DNA from: Echinococcus granulosus
Taxonomy: Eukaryota; Platyhelminthes; Cestoda; Cyclophyllidea; Taeniidae
Assembly: GCF_000524195.1 (NCBI RefSeq)
Contig: NW_020170383.1
Span: 544,985-608,984, forward strand
Length of the DNA: 64,000 nt
Direction of reading: 5' to 3'
Positions 54,416-64,000 of this stretch are shown in pieces. Every line of letters starts with the position of its first letter. Within the stretch, counting starts at the first letter, position 1. Made by a program: the position numbers and the translations under genes. The notes under the pieces are model-generated. The model was not told the origin of the DNA. It saw nothing but the letters and a program-made list of their open reading frames with translations, and searched no databases.

Positions 54416-55051
54416 CTATATTATTTAACCCCAATAGAGGAGAACAAACCTTAGTCCATCCATTAAAGTAGATAACCTAATAAGATGAAACATCATGAGT
54501 TGTTTACATTAAATTGATTAAGAGGAGCAAGTTAGGATCATTCTTAGCGTAATTGCCTTTTAAGCATTCGCCACATAATACCTCAGACAATCTTATATAA
54601 AAATTTGTGTTAATATATCAATATAGCTTCCAAAATCCTGCAACGAATCTGAAAACCACAACAAAAAAAAATCGTGCAAATTTTTTGCATCGTTACTAAA
54701 ACTGCGGGCCCTACTAGGACCCAGAATGTTAATGAGAGGGCGCGTGAATTATGCACAGCTTGAATTCATAAATACTTATTTCGTATTGATAAAAGCAACT
54801 TAGAATGAGGACTGCTATGGAATCGATAGATGTCCAAACAGTTGGCCGCATCTGAAAGTATTGGAGACGGCCTTCGGACATGTAAACGGTTAATATAAAC
54901 TACACCGAAACGGAAATTATTCAGCAGTGATTTTGACGCTTGGCAAAGTATTGAGATTGCGACAAAGAGTAATATTAATTTTACTGGGTTTGTTATGTTT
55001 TCTGCACTGCAAGGTACCCGAAGATCGAATTTGACATGTAAGATATCTTAC

Positions 55052-55117
55052 GCCAAATGTCGCAGTTAATCGAGAGCAGTTTTGAAAACCAGTGATTTTC
55101 ACAAAATTTATATTTGC
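55052..55117 (-). CDS. Candidate 66-bp exon
   Basis: Between a TTTTTTAG acceptor (minus strand) and a GTAAGA donor, 22 in-phase codons read NINFVKITGFQNCSRLTATF. It may belong to the unidentified minus-strand gene at 53.4-54.4 kb. It is too short for a functional call. Confidence 0.25.
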
Positions 55118-55163
55118 CTAAAAAATCTGTTATATAATTCCTCGTCTCCTAATTGTACGCATA

Positions 55164-55361
55164 TGTAATACGATAGTGGTTTATCCCTCGGTTCTGGTGA
55201 GGCGCCACTTTTGTACTTCGAATTAGCCCCCTTGTACCTCGCTGGGTGGGCTGGCCTTTTGGGCCATGCCAATAGCCCAGACACCTTCTCCGTGCTGAAT
55301 ATATATATTCTGCCCGAGTATTTCGTCTTCTTTCGTCTTCAGGGAGTCTCGGGACGCTACA
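55164..55361 (+). mobile_element. Solo LTR, copy 2 (198 bp)
   Basis: It starts TGTAATACGATAGTGG and ends GGGACGCTACA (TGT...ACA). It is flanked by CATA on both sides, a clean 4-bp target-site duplication. Same family and orientation as 44393-44591. It carries a palindromic GAATATATATATTC (TATA-like) followed by a pyrimidine-rich CTTCTTTCGTCTTC. No internal sequence is attached. Gypsy-like LTR elements and terminal-repeat miniature retrotransposons known from tapeworms would both fit; the class is inferred. Confidence 0.8.
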
Positions 55362-56193
55362 CATAAGTACATGGTCACTTAAACCTTTGCTCTTCGTACT
55401 GCATTATTGACGTTGGGTTTTCCTGGGTGCAACTCGTACCTTCCCGTATTCTGTGTCATATTACGTTTTCGGAGATGGCTTGAGGTGTTCTACTGAGAAC
55501 AGAGGCAAGCGAACCTGGTCCTAAATGATAAATGTCCGGGTTTCTTTGACTATTTAGCAAACATTACCTTCACAATTGAAAGGCAGCATCTACAGATGAT
55601 GAAATTTGAGGCAATCTAATGCAAAATAATAGTTTCAGTCAAGTCAACTTTTAGAGAATAAATCTAATTCCATATTTATCAAGCCAGCCATTAATAGTTC
55701 AAGCAAAGCCTAAACGAATTGAAAACATTGTCATACGCCAACGTGTGAATTACGTGAGAAAATTGTACCTCCTCTACGTCCACAGTAGCTGAATGGAACC
55801 CAGGTAGGCGGCTGAACAATACCGGAGTGAGAACAAAGTGGCAAGTTGGGACTAGTACAGAAGCTGCATTTAATTATGCAGTCATTAAATATTCCTTCAT
55901 TTGAGTTAATATTACTGCGATCAGCTATTGGCATTTGCATTTGATTTGTCATCCATCTTAGAGAGTGTTATGTCAGTAAGTTTGTCTGCCTCAATCCAGC
56001 TCTCAAAGAGGGTGAGCCTTTGGATGTGGGAGATGCACCAATGGCATTGAGGCTAAACACCTTCCATCCTCAACAAAAAATATAATTATTAACATTTCAG
56101 GCTTGTGGGTGGTTTCCAAATCAAAAGAGTGGCCAAGGATAGCATAGAGGATGAACAATATTTGGCGAATTAATACTCCAGTCGTGTTTGCAT
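55362..56193. other. Interval with one weak open frame
   Basis: No gene is identified. A minus frame at 55731-55952 (containing NSNEGIFNDCIIKCSFC and WVPFSYCGRRGG) has some protein-like character but no supporting splice sites or motif. The rest is AT-rich. Confidence 0.35.
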
Positions 56194-57096
56194 CTACTGG
56201 TAGCAATGTGATTGGCCCAGGAGCATCTCAGCCCTCCTACATGCTAGTAGTATGTACTCCACTTTGATGTGGATCATTGAGATCTTAGGAACTAATTATA
56301 TTGTCGCAGTTCGATTACCGTTCCCATTCTTTGTCGGATAATATTGCTTCTGTTGAAAAAATTCCGGTTAGCCCATATCACATACAGCCGATTTATTACA
56401 AAAGTAGTGCGACTGAGAATTTCACATTGTATTGGATCTGACTACACTATTTTGTTTTACGAACGTCTTGATACCCTTGTCTTTTTTGTGATTATACCAT
56501 TTAATTTATACTGTTCAACATTCTCCAAACACTACCTTAGAGACAGTAAAGATTACGTCAACCGAAACACGAACAATATGGATGTCTGTGCCACAATAGC
56601 GGACCAAACTAAGCAACTCATAATCATAGTGATTCGCTGTACGTATCTCCTGATCTTTAAGAAACTTGTTTTGTCATTAGTGAGAAAATATAGGCATCTC
56701 TGGCCATCGTCCATGAGTGGATGAAGGCCCCCCGATTCTTTGAAAGGACAATGGTCCTCAGCAAGGTTACAAGTGAGGATGAGAATAGTGCTATTTGGAA
56801 TCAATAGCACGTTACCAGAGACCACATATTCTTTAGCTCTGGAGTTATATTCGACAGCTGCCGAGGCAGCAAACACGATATTCGTACGGAAACTGCATTG
56901 AGAATCCCGCATGGAATCCCACTGTTTACTCCCAAAGGACGCCTCTGAGCACAGTCAACCCCGAATCAACGGCCTACACATTCATAGATACACTGTCGCA
57001 AACGCCAAAATCTGTAAACTCAAAATCAATTGGTTAACCGACGGGAGAGAAGCAAGCCCCGCATTTATAGAGAATGTGCGGGTGCAACAAAAATTG
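56194..57096 (-). pseudogene. Ceramide-kinase-like C-terminal region, catalytic half not seen
   Basis: Minus-strand exons resemble the C-terminal half of ceramide kinase/DAG-kinase-fold proteins. A segment at about 57096-57039 reads QFLLHPHILYKCGACFSP, comparable to the CERK region around its CxxxCxxC motif. The main exon, 56892-56643, reads EYVVSGNVLLIPNSTIL and GGLHPLMDDGQRCLYFL, then SFLKIRRY before a GTACAG donor. This matches the GLSP..H..DG...L.L...S...FL pattern of the family. A last exon, 56283-56194, reads SMIHIKVEYILLACRRAEM and ends in TAG. Junction phases between these pieces do not all fit. No GGDG nucleotide-binding motif or other N-terminal exon is visible, and NUBPL begins just upstream on the same strand. 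It may be a decayed or truncated gene, or a gene whose 5' exons lie beyond NUBPL. Confidence 0.4.
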
Positions 57097-57328
57097 CTGC
57101 GTAAATAACGCGGTTATGGACGACGAGAACTTATCGGCATCCTACCGCGCCCTTCGATCACCGTACTATAGAGCACGGTTTCTCCTAGGAATCAACCAAA
57201 TTAATTGGTCAAAAAATATAAATGATGCCAAAACAACTATCAATTACTATATAGGAGTTATAATTACAACTAATTAACCTGATTTTTTAGGCACCCATCG
57301 TCTGATAATCTTTAAGTGGAGGGATAGG

Positions 57329-58335
57329 CTAAAGCAAATTGTTAATTTGGCAGGCAAGTTCCACAAAGGTTGTCGCCGTAAATGAGTTCGGGTGAGAAAT
57401 AACGACTGGTATGCCCTTTTCCTTCCCGTCCGATACATTGGGCTCGAAGGGGATCTGGCAAAATAGCGGTATCTCATATTGATCAGCCAACTTGGCTGCT
57501 CCGCTTTCTTCCGTTGAATCTGAAGCACACCAAAGAGGAGTGGTGAACTTGCAACTGGGACACACGAACTTCGCCATATTTTCAACTACACCAAGGAGGG
57601 GAACCTGAATGAATTTAAATAAATAATAAAAAATCACAAAACAACCCGAAATAAAATAATTGGGCAGTTAAGGAATTACATTGAGTTTCAACAGCATTTC
57701 GATACCGCGCCGGGTATCTGACAGCGATAATGGATGGGAAGTAGTAACAACGACAGAACCTCGAATGGGTACATTCTGAATTAGAGAAAGGTGAACATCC
57801 CCAGTGCCTGGTGGAGTGTCTACTACAAGCGTGTTCAGGGGACCCCATGCCACCTATTAGTAAGGGTCATAAAACAAGTTTAGGAGTACTTGACGAAGCA
57901 AAGTTTGCACCGCCTGCATAACCATCAATCCTCGCCATACAACAGCAGAATCCTTTTTAATAAGAGATCCGATGGACATGCATTTGATCCCGTAGTTTTG
58001 AATGGGAATAATTTGTTTCCGGTCGTTTGTATTGGGCTGTATATCATTTACTCCCATTAAATCGGGTACAGAGGGTCCGAAAACATCAGAATCCAAAAGA
58101 CCGACTTGGTTTGGAGCTTTTAGTCTACTCAGTGCAATAGCCAAGTTAACTGCAATAGTTGATTTTCCTTAGTCTAAATGAACAATAAAAGAAGCCACAA
58201 ACCCACTCCACCCTTTGCAGACGAAACCATAACTATGTTGTCTACTCCCGTAATTGCTAGCTTCTTTGGAAGCCCTTTATGCATGACTTTCCTGGCATGC
58301 TCAGGTATAACCGTTGAAAACACACGACGAAACAT
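57329..58335 (-). CDS. NUBPL: NUBPL/Ind1, mitochondrial Fe-S P-loop protein for complex I, 286 aa
   Basis: Mrp/NBP35-family P-loop NTPase that delivers Fe-S clusters to respiratory complex I in mitochondria. Exons 58335-58203, 58167-57890, 57853-57680 and 57604-57329 are all in phase, 287 codons; introns are 35, 36 and 75 nt. The start MFRRVFSTVIPEHARKV is Arg-rich and acid-poor, fitting a mitochondrial presequence. Motifs: MHKGLPKKL (family MSRGLPK), deviant Walker A AKGGVGKST (40-48) with the signature Lys, LLDSDVFGPSVP, VVWRGLMVMQAVQTLLRQ, Walker B-like VVDTPPGTGDVHLS, and the Fe-S-binding CPSC (210-213). The first glycine of the usual GKGGVGK is Ala here. It is slightly shorter than human (319 aa), mostly in the presequence. 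It shares a divergent upstream region with COQ3. Confidence 0.94.
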
Positions 58336-59102
58336 TTGCGAGACCGATGCGGTGTTAGATTCCACACTGATGACCTTGACATCATTATAGCTTCGGTGAG
58401 GTAATACATTCAAGTCATCAATTCTGGCGTAGAAATCCACTTGCCAGACTAAATTGTGTCTGTGCTTTTAAGGCCCAATAAATAAAATGCTCCTATTCTG
58501 CGTGGTCAGGGGATTTTCAAGAAGCACCAAGCAACTAATAGCTAATACTATCAATTGGCCAATCAGTGCTCACCTTGTTATGTGGGGTGGCCTTCGTTTC
58601 GTACATGTATCGTAGACGCACGTATTACTATTTGTACCGTTTTGTGCTTCCATTGCCCAATGGGCAATTTATTTTGCTACAATACTTATCGCCTAAACAA
58701 ATCTAACATAGACTTGCTAATGCACTTCTCCTCATTCAGTTACAAGTTTGGTCTTGTCAGTATTTCCTTTTCGTATTCGTACCGCACATACATTAGCTTG
58801 GGTTTTCTATGAATTTTATGCCAATCTCTTTTAAGGGTTTTGTATTAATTCGGTCTAAATGTCGATAACCACCAACTTACGAAGCCATCGATTTCTGTAC
58901 AGGTACTCTGGTCCCCTTCTAAACGACTTCTCCGTGAGTTTGGGTTTCGTTATCAACATCTGCAGGTTTATACATAACGTTTTATCTACATCTTAAAAAG
59001 TCCAATCAATTGGGAATTTGGAATTGACACAGCAGAGACCGAGTTCGCCTTTTCTTACTTTCATTTTTCCCCTTTAGTCCAGTGTTAACTCTTCGATCGA
59101 AT
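58336..59102. promoter_or_regulatory. Divergent promoter region between NUBPL and COQ3
   Basis: 767 bp separate the two start codons, which face away from each other. No open frame with domain motifs lies within. Two mitochondrial genes sharing an upstream region suggests a bidirectional or at least crowded promoter; no specific binding site is claimed. Confidence 0.4.
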
Positions 59103-61201
59103 ATGCTGCACAATATTCGTTCTAGGATTATCAGTCGGTAACTTGTTTTGTTTACATTTATCTCCCCATGTAGAAAATATAGCCTTTCAAAGATATTTCG
59201 CACATTTTCGAAAATGCTTGCTAAGATGGATAGTTCTGAGGTTCCAAGTTTCACTTCCCGTTCTGACAGGTGGTGGGATAGAGGCGGTAAGTGCAGTTTA
59301 GTCCCTTCTATCAAATCTCGATGAAAGGATTTTACAAAGCTGTGGATACTCTTTACCTAAGGTGATTTTCGGGCTCTGCATGCAATGAATCCCATTCGGT
59401 TAGGAATGATTAATTATTTGTTCAAGGATGAATCTCCCAAGCCTTGGTATCCACTCTACGGGCGTCAAATTATGGATATTGGTTGTGGCGGTGGTATTTT
59501 ATCAGAGGTGAAAATCAGTTTTGTCCACCACTTCTTCGAATGAAATCCATTTTATGTCTATTTACTGCTCTTTTTGGTCTATTTTGCGGTGTGGTGCTTT
59601 TCAGTGCATAGGGTTATTTACATCCACTTTACAATCAAGTGTTTTTGCCGGCTTAAATCCATTCGTGCCTAAAGGTTGTTTTCTATCATGCAATTCTTCT
59701 CACAGCCACTCGCTCGCCTTGGAGCGGAGGTGCTAGGCATAGATACGCTGCCGGAGGCCATAGATGCTGCAAAAGACCATCTGATTAAAGTAAACCCTGA
59801 CCAATGGAAGGAAGCACCCTTTGGTGCACCGGAATATCGAAAAATGAGCACGTTGGAAGCCGCTGCTCAATTTTCTGAAGGATTTGATGCTGTCGTCGCC
59901 TCCGAAGTTTTGGAACACGTCTCCGACTGGAAACAACTTGTTAGCGATGCTTCTAGTTGTTTGAAGGTAAATCTCTTATGAATTTGTGTTACCTTTGATG
60001 ATTTTCCCAATCGGTTGTTAACGAAATTTGTTAGGCATCTAAAAATCGGAAATTTTACTGTGAAAGTGTCTTTTATGTGAACAACTGCTTTCTTCATTAG
60101 CACCTACAGTAATAATTCTCCTCTGTCAAAAGACAACTGGTACCACTTTTTGTTCTTACGTATTTTTTGGTCCATTCCTGTTATTTTAGCCTGGAGGCCA
60201 CTTTATTGTAACTACGATAAACAGAACGCTGCCGTCCTATTGGTTGGGCATCATAATTGCAGAAAACATCATTAAAATAACGCCTAAGGGGATGCACACT
60301 TGGAGCAAATTCGTTGAGCCTTCAGAATTGAGTCTTGTTGCAATCAGAAGTAAGCTGTTTATTTTGGTGCAATTTAAGGTTTATACGATGAAGAATTCAC
60401 TACATGTTATGTGGATTGAGGCACGCGGAATGATTGACAACTTTTAACAACTAGTGTTTTCCTCCTCACCGCAACTTTTACAGCGTTCTATGTCAAGTAA
60501 AAGATATTTATCCATACATAAGGACGTACGTCTTAGTATTACCGCAAATGAAAATCTTCAGTCCATATTTTTGAACATTTCTTTCATATTTGACATCCTA
60601 GACAGCTTCAGCTCTCGCTCAGCTTTCCTGGGAATTTCTTTATCCCTTGGGATTATGGATCTAATCGAATGTCTGACAAAATTTGCATCCTCTGCGCCAA
60701 CTTGGCTGTCTTACGTGTTTTAAACTTATAGACGATTATGTGCAAAAAACCTTATTTCCACTAGAAGCATACGTGTTTGGTGAATTTATGCTCTCGAACC
60801 GTCTGGTCTTAAAAGCGTGTACAAGATTCTTGACTCAGTTTAGTGAAGCTCATAAATTGCTTGTCTATGTAAATTAACAGGATGACACTTTATGCTTTAC
60901 CACAAAGCTAGGTTGTTTTCAAGAGAAGTTGCGTGTCGGGCTCAGGTATAACCGATAAATTTTCGTCTTACATTCTCTGATCGCAGCGAAATTTTTTGAA
61001 GCCGGGAATGTTTTTAGAATTACGTGGTAGAGAAGCTATTTAATCCAATTTATTATGCATCTCTTGTTTCTAGACAACCTCCAGCCTAGAAAAGTGCTCG
61101 GGATGACCTACTGTCCCTTATCGAATGAATGGAGTTGGACAGAATCACAGTCCATAAACTACGCTTTCCATGCCGTTAAAGTTGTACCTGGAAACTCCTA
61201 A
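59103..61201 (+). CDS. COQ3: COQ3, ubiquinone biosynthesis O-methyltransferase, 280 aa
   Basis: SAM-dependent methyltransferase performing the two O-methylations of ubiquinone biosynthesis on the matrix side of the inner mitochondrial membrane. Exons 59103-59137, 59174-59286, 59362-59507, 59706-59966, 60190-60349 and 61074-61201 join in phase to 281 codons; intron 1 is 36 nt and intron 2 is 75 nt. The N-terminus MLHNIRSRIISRKYSL is a good mitochondrial presequence and supports this start. Motifs: WWDRGGDFRALHAMNP (compare the family WWD....F..LH.MN), SAM motif I MDIGCGGGILSE (87-98), GAEVLGID, FDAVVASEVLEH (158-169), PGGHFIVTTINRT and PKGMHTWSKFVEP. The C-terminal LGMTYCPLSNEWSWTES and INYAFHAVK are also conserved. 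Length is near that of bacterial UbiG plus the presequence. Confidence 0.95.
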
Positions 61202-61792
61202 TTTCGCACTTCTGTTATCTATATGCTCGTGAATACTTTGATATTTGGAACACGTTGCCTACTACATTTCTTCTTCTAAATCACCTCACTGTACCTGTTG
61301 GATTCAAAGAACCCAAGAGCTTCTTTTTTGCAGCATTTAACATTAGTGATTTACATTGAATCCATTGTGCTAACTAAACTTAAATGGGTTCAAAAATTTG
61401 CATATGATGGATTTCATGTATCGCTAGGCTGAACCAATATGGTGAACGCCGTGACCGTACTGTTTTAGTCTGTGTACCGATACGGGGGGGGATGTTACCT
61501 ACCAATGGCTTCATTTCTCAGGAAAGTCATTTATCTTGAGATCGGCACTCATGTAATTCCTTTAATTTAATTCATAAGAACTTGTGCACTGAGCTGCGGG
61601 TTAAGGTGCTAAATGCATTTATTAGTTGTATTTGCATCTGAACACTTGCAGGGCATTAAAATAGGGTTTTACACTCTTCAGTCTAAGTGGTTATGACATG
61701 GCAGTTCATTGGAATCCTATTTGCAACCCCAGGCAGGGTTCTGATTTCGAACTGTGAACGTGCTTTGTTATTCCTCCTTTAGAGCGATACGA
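61202..61792 (+). promoter_or_regulatory. COQ3-ZSWIM7 spacer with acceptor-like site near its end
   Basis: 591 bp between tandem genes. It contains no gene. CTCCTTTAG at about 61774-61782 forms a good splice-acceptor-like site 10 bp before the ZSWIM7 ATG, so ZSWIM7 mRNA probably has a very short 5' end after cis- or trans-splicing. A G8 run lies near 61485. Confidence 0.4.
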
Positions 61793-62874
61793 ATGTCCTT
61801 TGTGCCTGTCCCGGATATTGTGTCCAGTAATCTCCTTGGTGAGATCAGGGGCGACAGTCGTGAGTCACCGCCATTTACTTAACTGTTTTCAGTCACAGAC
61901 GAGGATTTGCTAAGGTTAGTTGTGCATTCGGCGTGGACACCCTGTTCAGAATTCACGCTATTTTCGGGAAAACCACTTTTGAGGCACTTAATTTGTTAGA
62001 AGAACAGACTGTAATCAGAGACACGGCACCTAGCGGAAGATCTATCTACCAGGTACGTTTTGAGGATCTTTTCAAAACCAGATCACTGTAGGTGAATAAG
62101 AAAGGCAATAGGGTATATTGCAGCAAAAGTGCACACTTTTGTGCGTGCATGCAGGGAACAGTCTTCGAAGCATCCCCACTCGGGCGTCTATGGGTTCGTT
62201 TTTTTTCTTATCGCATTAAGCAATCTAGCGAGAATAGCCTTATCAAATGTTCACAAGATCACCCGAGCTTACAGATCATGTGAGCTAAGATAACATCAAT
62301 ATCAATCATTCAGTATGTAGATTAATATTAGATCTTGAAAGACAAGTACCAAACCCTGCTTTTGACTTTTGCCATTATTTAAGTATGCCAATGGTCAATA
62401 ACACATCCGCGTTCTATATTTAGACCTGTAATAAACATTAATATTGCATCGTCCTCTACAGTAGTGCATTCGTAGGTCACTTGGTCGAATTAGGTATACA
62501 TCTCCAGATGACGAAGTTGAAATCATTTACAGTGTTCATTACATATGCCGTTGACGTCATTGTACTATTTGATCGGGTTTGATGTTGCCAGTTAGGGGCT
62601 GTGCTGGTGTGGCATTAGCGTGGACTGATTCCATGGGGAGAATTGATCGCCACTGTGTATTAACCATTGGTCACCGTCTATGTTCTCGATTATTTAGGAG
62701 CGTGGTTGCATTTATTTTTCTTTTAGTCTCTGTTGAAGGGTTCCTATTTCTTACCTTAAGTGTTCTCATCTCCTAATGGTGGCACTCTCGGATGCGCTGA
62801 AAAGAACGCAAACGAATATCGTCTCGGATCAGGCGTTGGCCCATGCTGTCGAAATGCTCTTCAAAATTATCTAG
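61793..62874 (+). CDS. ZSWIM7: ZSWIM7/SWS1, SWIM zinc-finger recombination mediator, 135 aa
   Basis: Shu-complex SWIM-domain protein that, with SWSAP1, promotes RAD51 filament formation in homologous recombination. Exons 61793-61859, 61893-61914 (only 22 nt), 61950-62052, 62092-62193 and 62761-62874 join in phase to 136 codons (human 140 aa). The first three introns are 33, 35 and 39 nt. The start MSFVPVPDIVSSNLLGEI aligns with the human N-terminus; LTDEDLLRIHAIFG and EALNLLEEQTVI precede APSGRSIYQ (compare SPSGRRVYQ). The SWIM finger is C81-x-C83, then 15 residues, then C99-x-H101 (CAC...CSHLL), the same spacing as the human protein as I recall it. The donor of exon 4, GTTCGT, is weak but is the one that keeps both phase and SWIM spacing. 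Confidence 0.92.
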
Positions 62875-64000
62875 ACGTTCGGATTTAACCGTCTATTGTT
62901 CAGCAATCCACATGTGTTGACTCACTGTGCATGCAAATCCAATCCGATCATTGCCTTTGATGTTATATTTCACCGATGTAATAGTGCCTTCACTCCAATT
63001 CATCCATCTATTTAAAAAGAATTGTTTAATTATAGCAGTCTTAGCTTAAAGTCACTTGAGTTGCCCATACCATTGGCGACTGTGACCAACTTCCCGATCT
63101 TACCCAACTGCACGAGGCAAATGACAGATTCAGGCCGTCAGTCGTTGAAGTCGTTGAGGCTTTGAGGCTGTAATCATAAAGTTATCTGTGGACATCTTAC
63201 TACAAATCGAGAATACTACTTGGACATTCCGTGTAGCCTATGGAGAAAGGGTTTCCGGAATGATAATTCGAGAAAATAATGTAGAGACATATCTTGCAAC
63301 CACTCCGGAAATTTGCTACTCCAAATCAAATCTCAGTGGTTCTTTATTATTTCGAGGGCGAAACTTGGCTAAAGACCACGACAATGCATGCACTGTTTCA
63401 GGGCAAACCTCAATGTGCATCTTAGCCTACCTAGCTGACGGTGGGCAGGATCGCTTATGTTAAAAATTCCGCGTTAAAGGTGTTGGAGGAAGAGGGAGAC
63501 ATGTATTTGGACCCGGACAGACCTTGACTTGTGTGATGGTCAAATTCATTATTGATTTTGCTTGGGCAGACTCGAGTAGCGCAACGCAATTCCGGTAGGG
63601 TGATCGCAAGTCAGTGCACCAATCGGAGCCCGTTCGGGACAGTTTCGCACGAAAATATGAATTTTAGTCGTTATTCGACATTAATACATCTAAAGCAGAC
63701 GTTGAGATTTGTTCAGGCAGAGCCCTCGACGTGTAGACGTATTTATGATCATGCAGTGAGTTATTCTTTCGATTGCTAAGGTGTGAATTTGAACCTCCAT
63801 TTCAACGGAATTCCCTTATATCATTTATGCCCTGACTACTCACTACGATCAAATATTTCGTCCATAACTGCCCCTATTTGAGGTGCCTTCAAGTAGCTTC
63901 GTGTTAAACTTTCGAATGATGCAGCTGCCCTAAACTCGAATTCTATGACTACACTACAAGATTTTCATCCCCATACCGTATTGTGATAGGTTCTTCACAA
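62875..64000. other. Right end of window, no gene identified
   Basis: A 91-codon plus frame (63188-63463) and a 75-codon frame (63552-63779) have no motifs. After an AAAG at about 63479, a short frame VLEEEGDMYLDPDRP ending in TGA could be a last exon, but nothing upstream supports it. Confidence 0.35.

Noticed and set aside
56003..56206. Minus frame with VDANTTGVLIRQILFILY as a possible extra exon.
   Set aside because: Overlaps in a different frame the putative last ceramide-kinase-like exon and has no convincing acceptor; left unassigned.
57074..57277. Plus-strand frame with SYRALRSPYYRARFLLG, reminiscent of the HscB/HSCB co-chaperone middle region.
   Set aside because: No J-domain HPD motif upstream, no donor after the segment, AT-rich continuation, and the opposite strand gives the ceramide-kinase-like reading.
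59006..59314. 102-codon minus frame over the COQ3 5' exons.
   Set aside because: Antisense of validated COQ3 exons 1-2; no motif.

Overview
The window looks like nuclear DNA of a parasitic flatworm, most likely a tapeworm (a fluke is possible). Reasons: it is AT-rich, genes are split into many short exons, clearly animal genes are present (KChIP-type calcium sensor, EGR zinc finger, LAMTOR1), and introns fall into two classes, kilobase-long ones and tiny ones of about 33-44 nt. Species assignment is inference. Exon models below were built by hand from GT/AG sites, reading-frame phase and remembered family motifs; no searches were run.

Layout. 79-11062 (+) is a complete 7-exon KChIP-like EF-hand gene with a 6.4-kb first intron. 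11.1-24.1 kb is mostly gene-poor, with a few unassigned open frames. 24131-26015 (-) is an EGR/Krox-type three-finger transcription factor whose 5' exon is unresolved; a GC-rich, CpG-dense island at about 29.64-29.99 kb may be its promoter. 33.8-34.3 kb (-) is an unknown short gene with an N-terminal hydrophobic segment. 35.35-38.90 kb (+) is an unidentified coiled-coil gene with an in-frame TGA. It converges on a complete 7-exon SNM1/DCLRE1-type DNA-repair nuclease gene (39156-43953, -). 45365-48268 (+) holds RBX1 and LAMTOR1 in tandem, only 131 bp apart. 48.3-56 kb contains several unassigned coding fragments on both strands. 56.2-57.1 kb (-) looks like the C-terminal part of a ceramide-kinase-like protein without its catalytic half. 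57329-58335 (-) is NUBPL and 59103-61201 (+) is COQ3, two mitochondrial genes sharing a 767-bp divergent promoter region. 61793-62874 (+) is ZSWIM7.

Mobile DNA: two related ~198-bp solo LTRs (44393-44591 and 55164-55361), both TGT...ACA and each flanked by its own 4-bp target duplication.

Functional themes: mitochondrial Fe-S/ubiquinone biogenesis (NUBPL, COQ3), DNA repair (SNM1, ZSWIM7), cullin-RING ubiquitination (RBX1), lysosomal mTORC1 signalling (LAMTOR1), calcium sensing (KChIP) and immediate-early-type transcription (EGR). Seven gene models (KChIP, SNM1, RBX1, LAMTOR1, NUBPL, COQ3, ZSWIM7) close from ATG to stop with every exon junction in phase, which is strong internal support.
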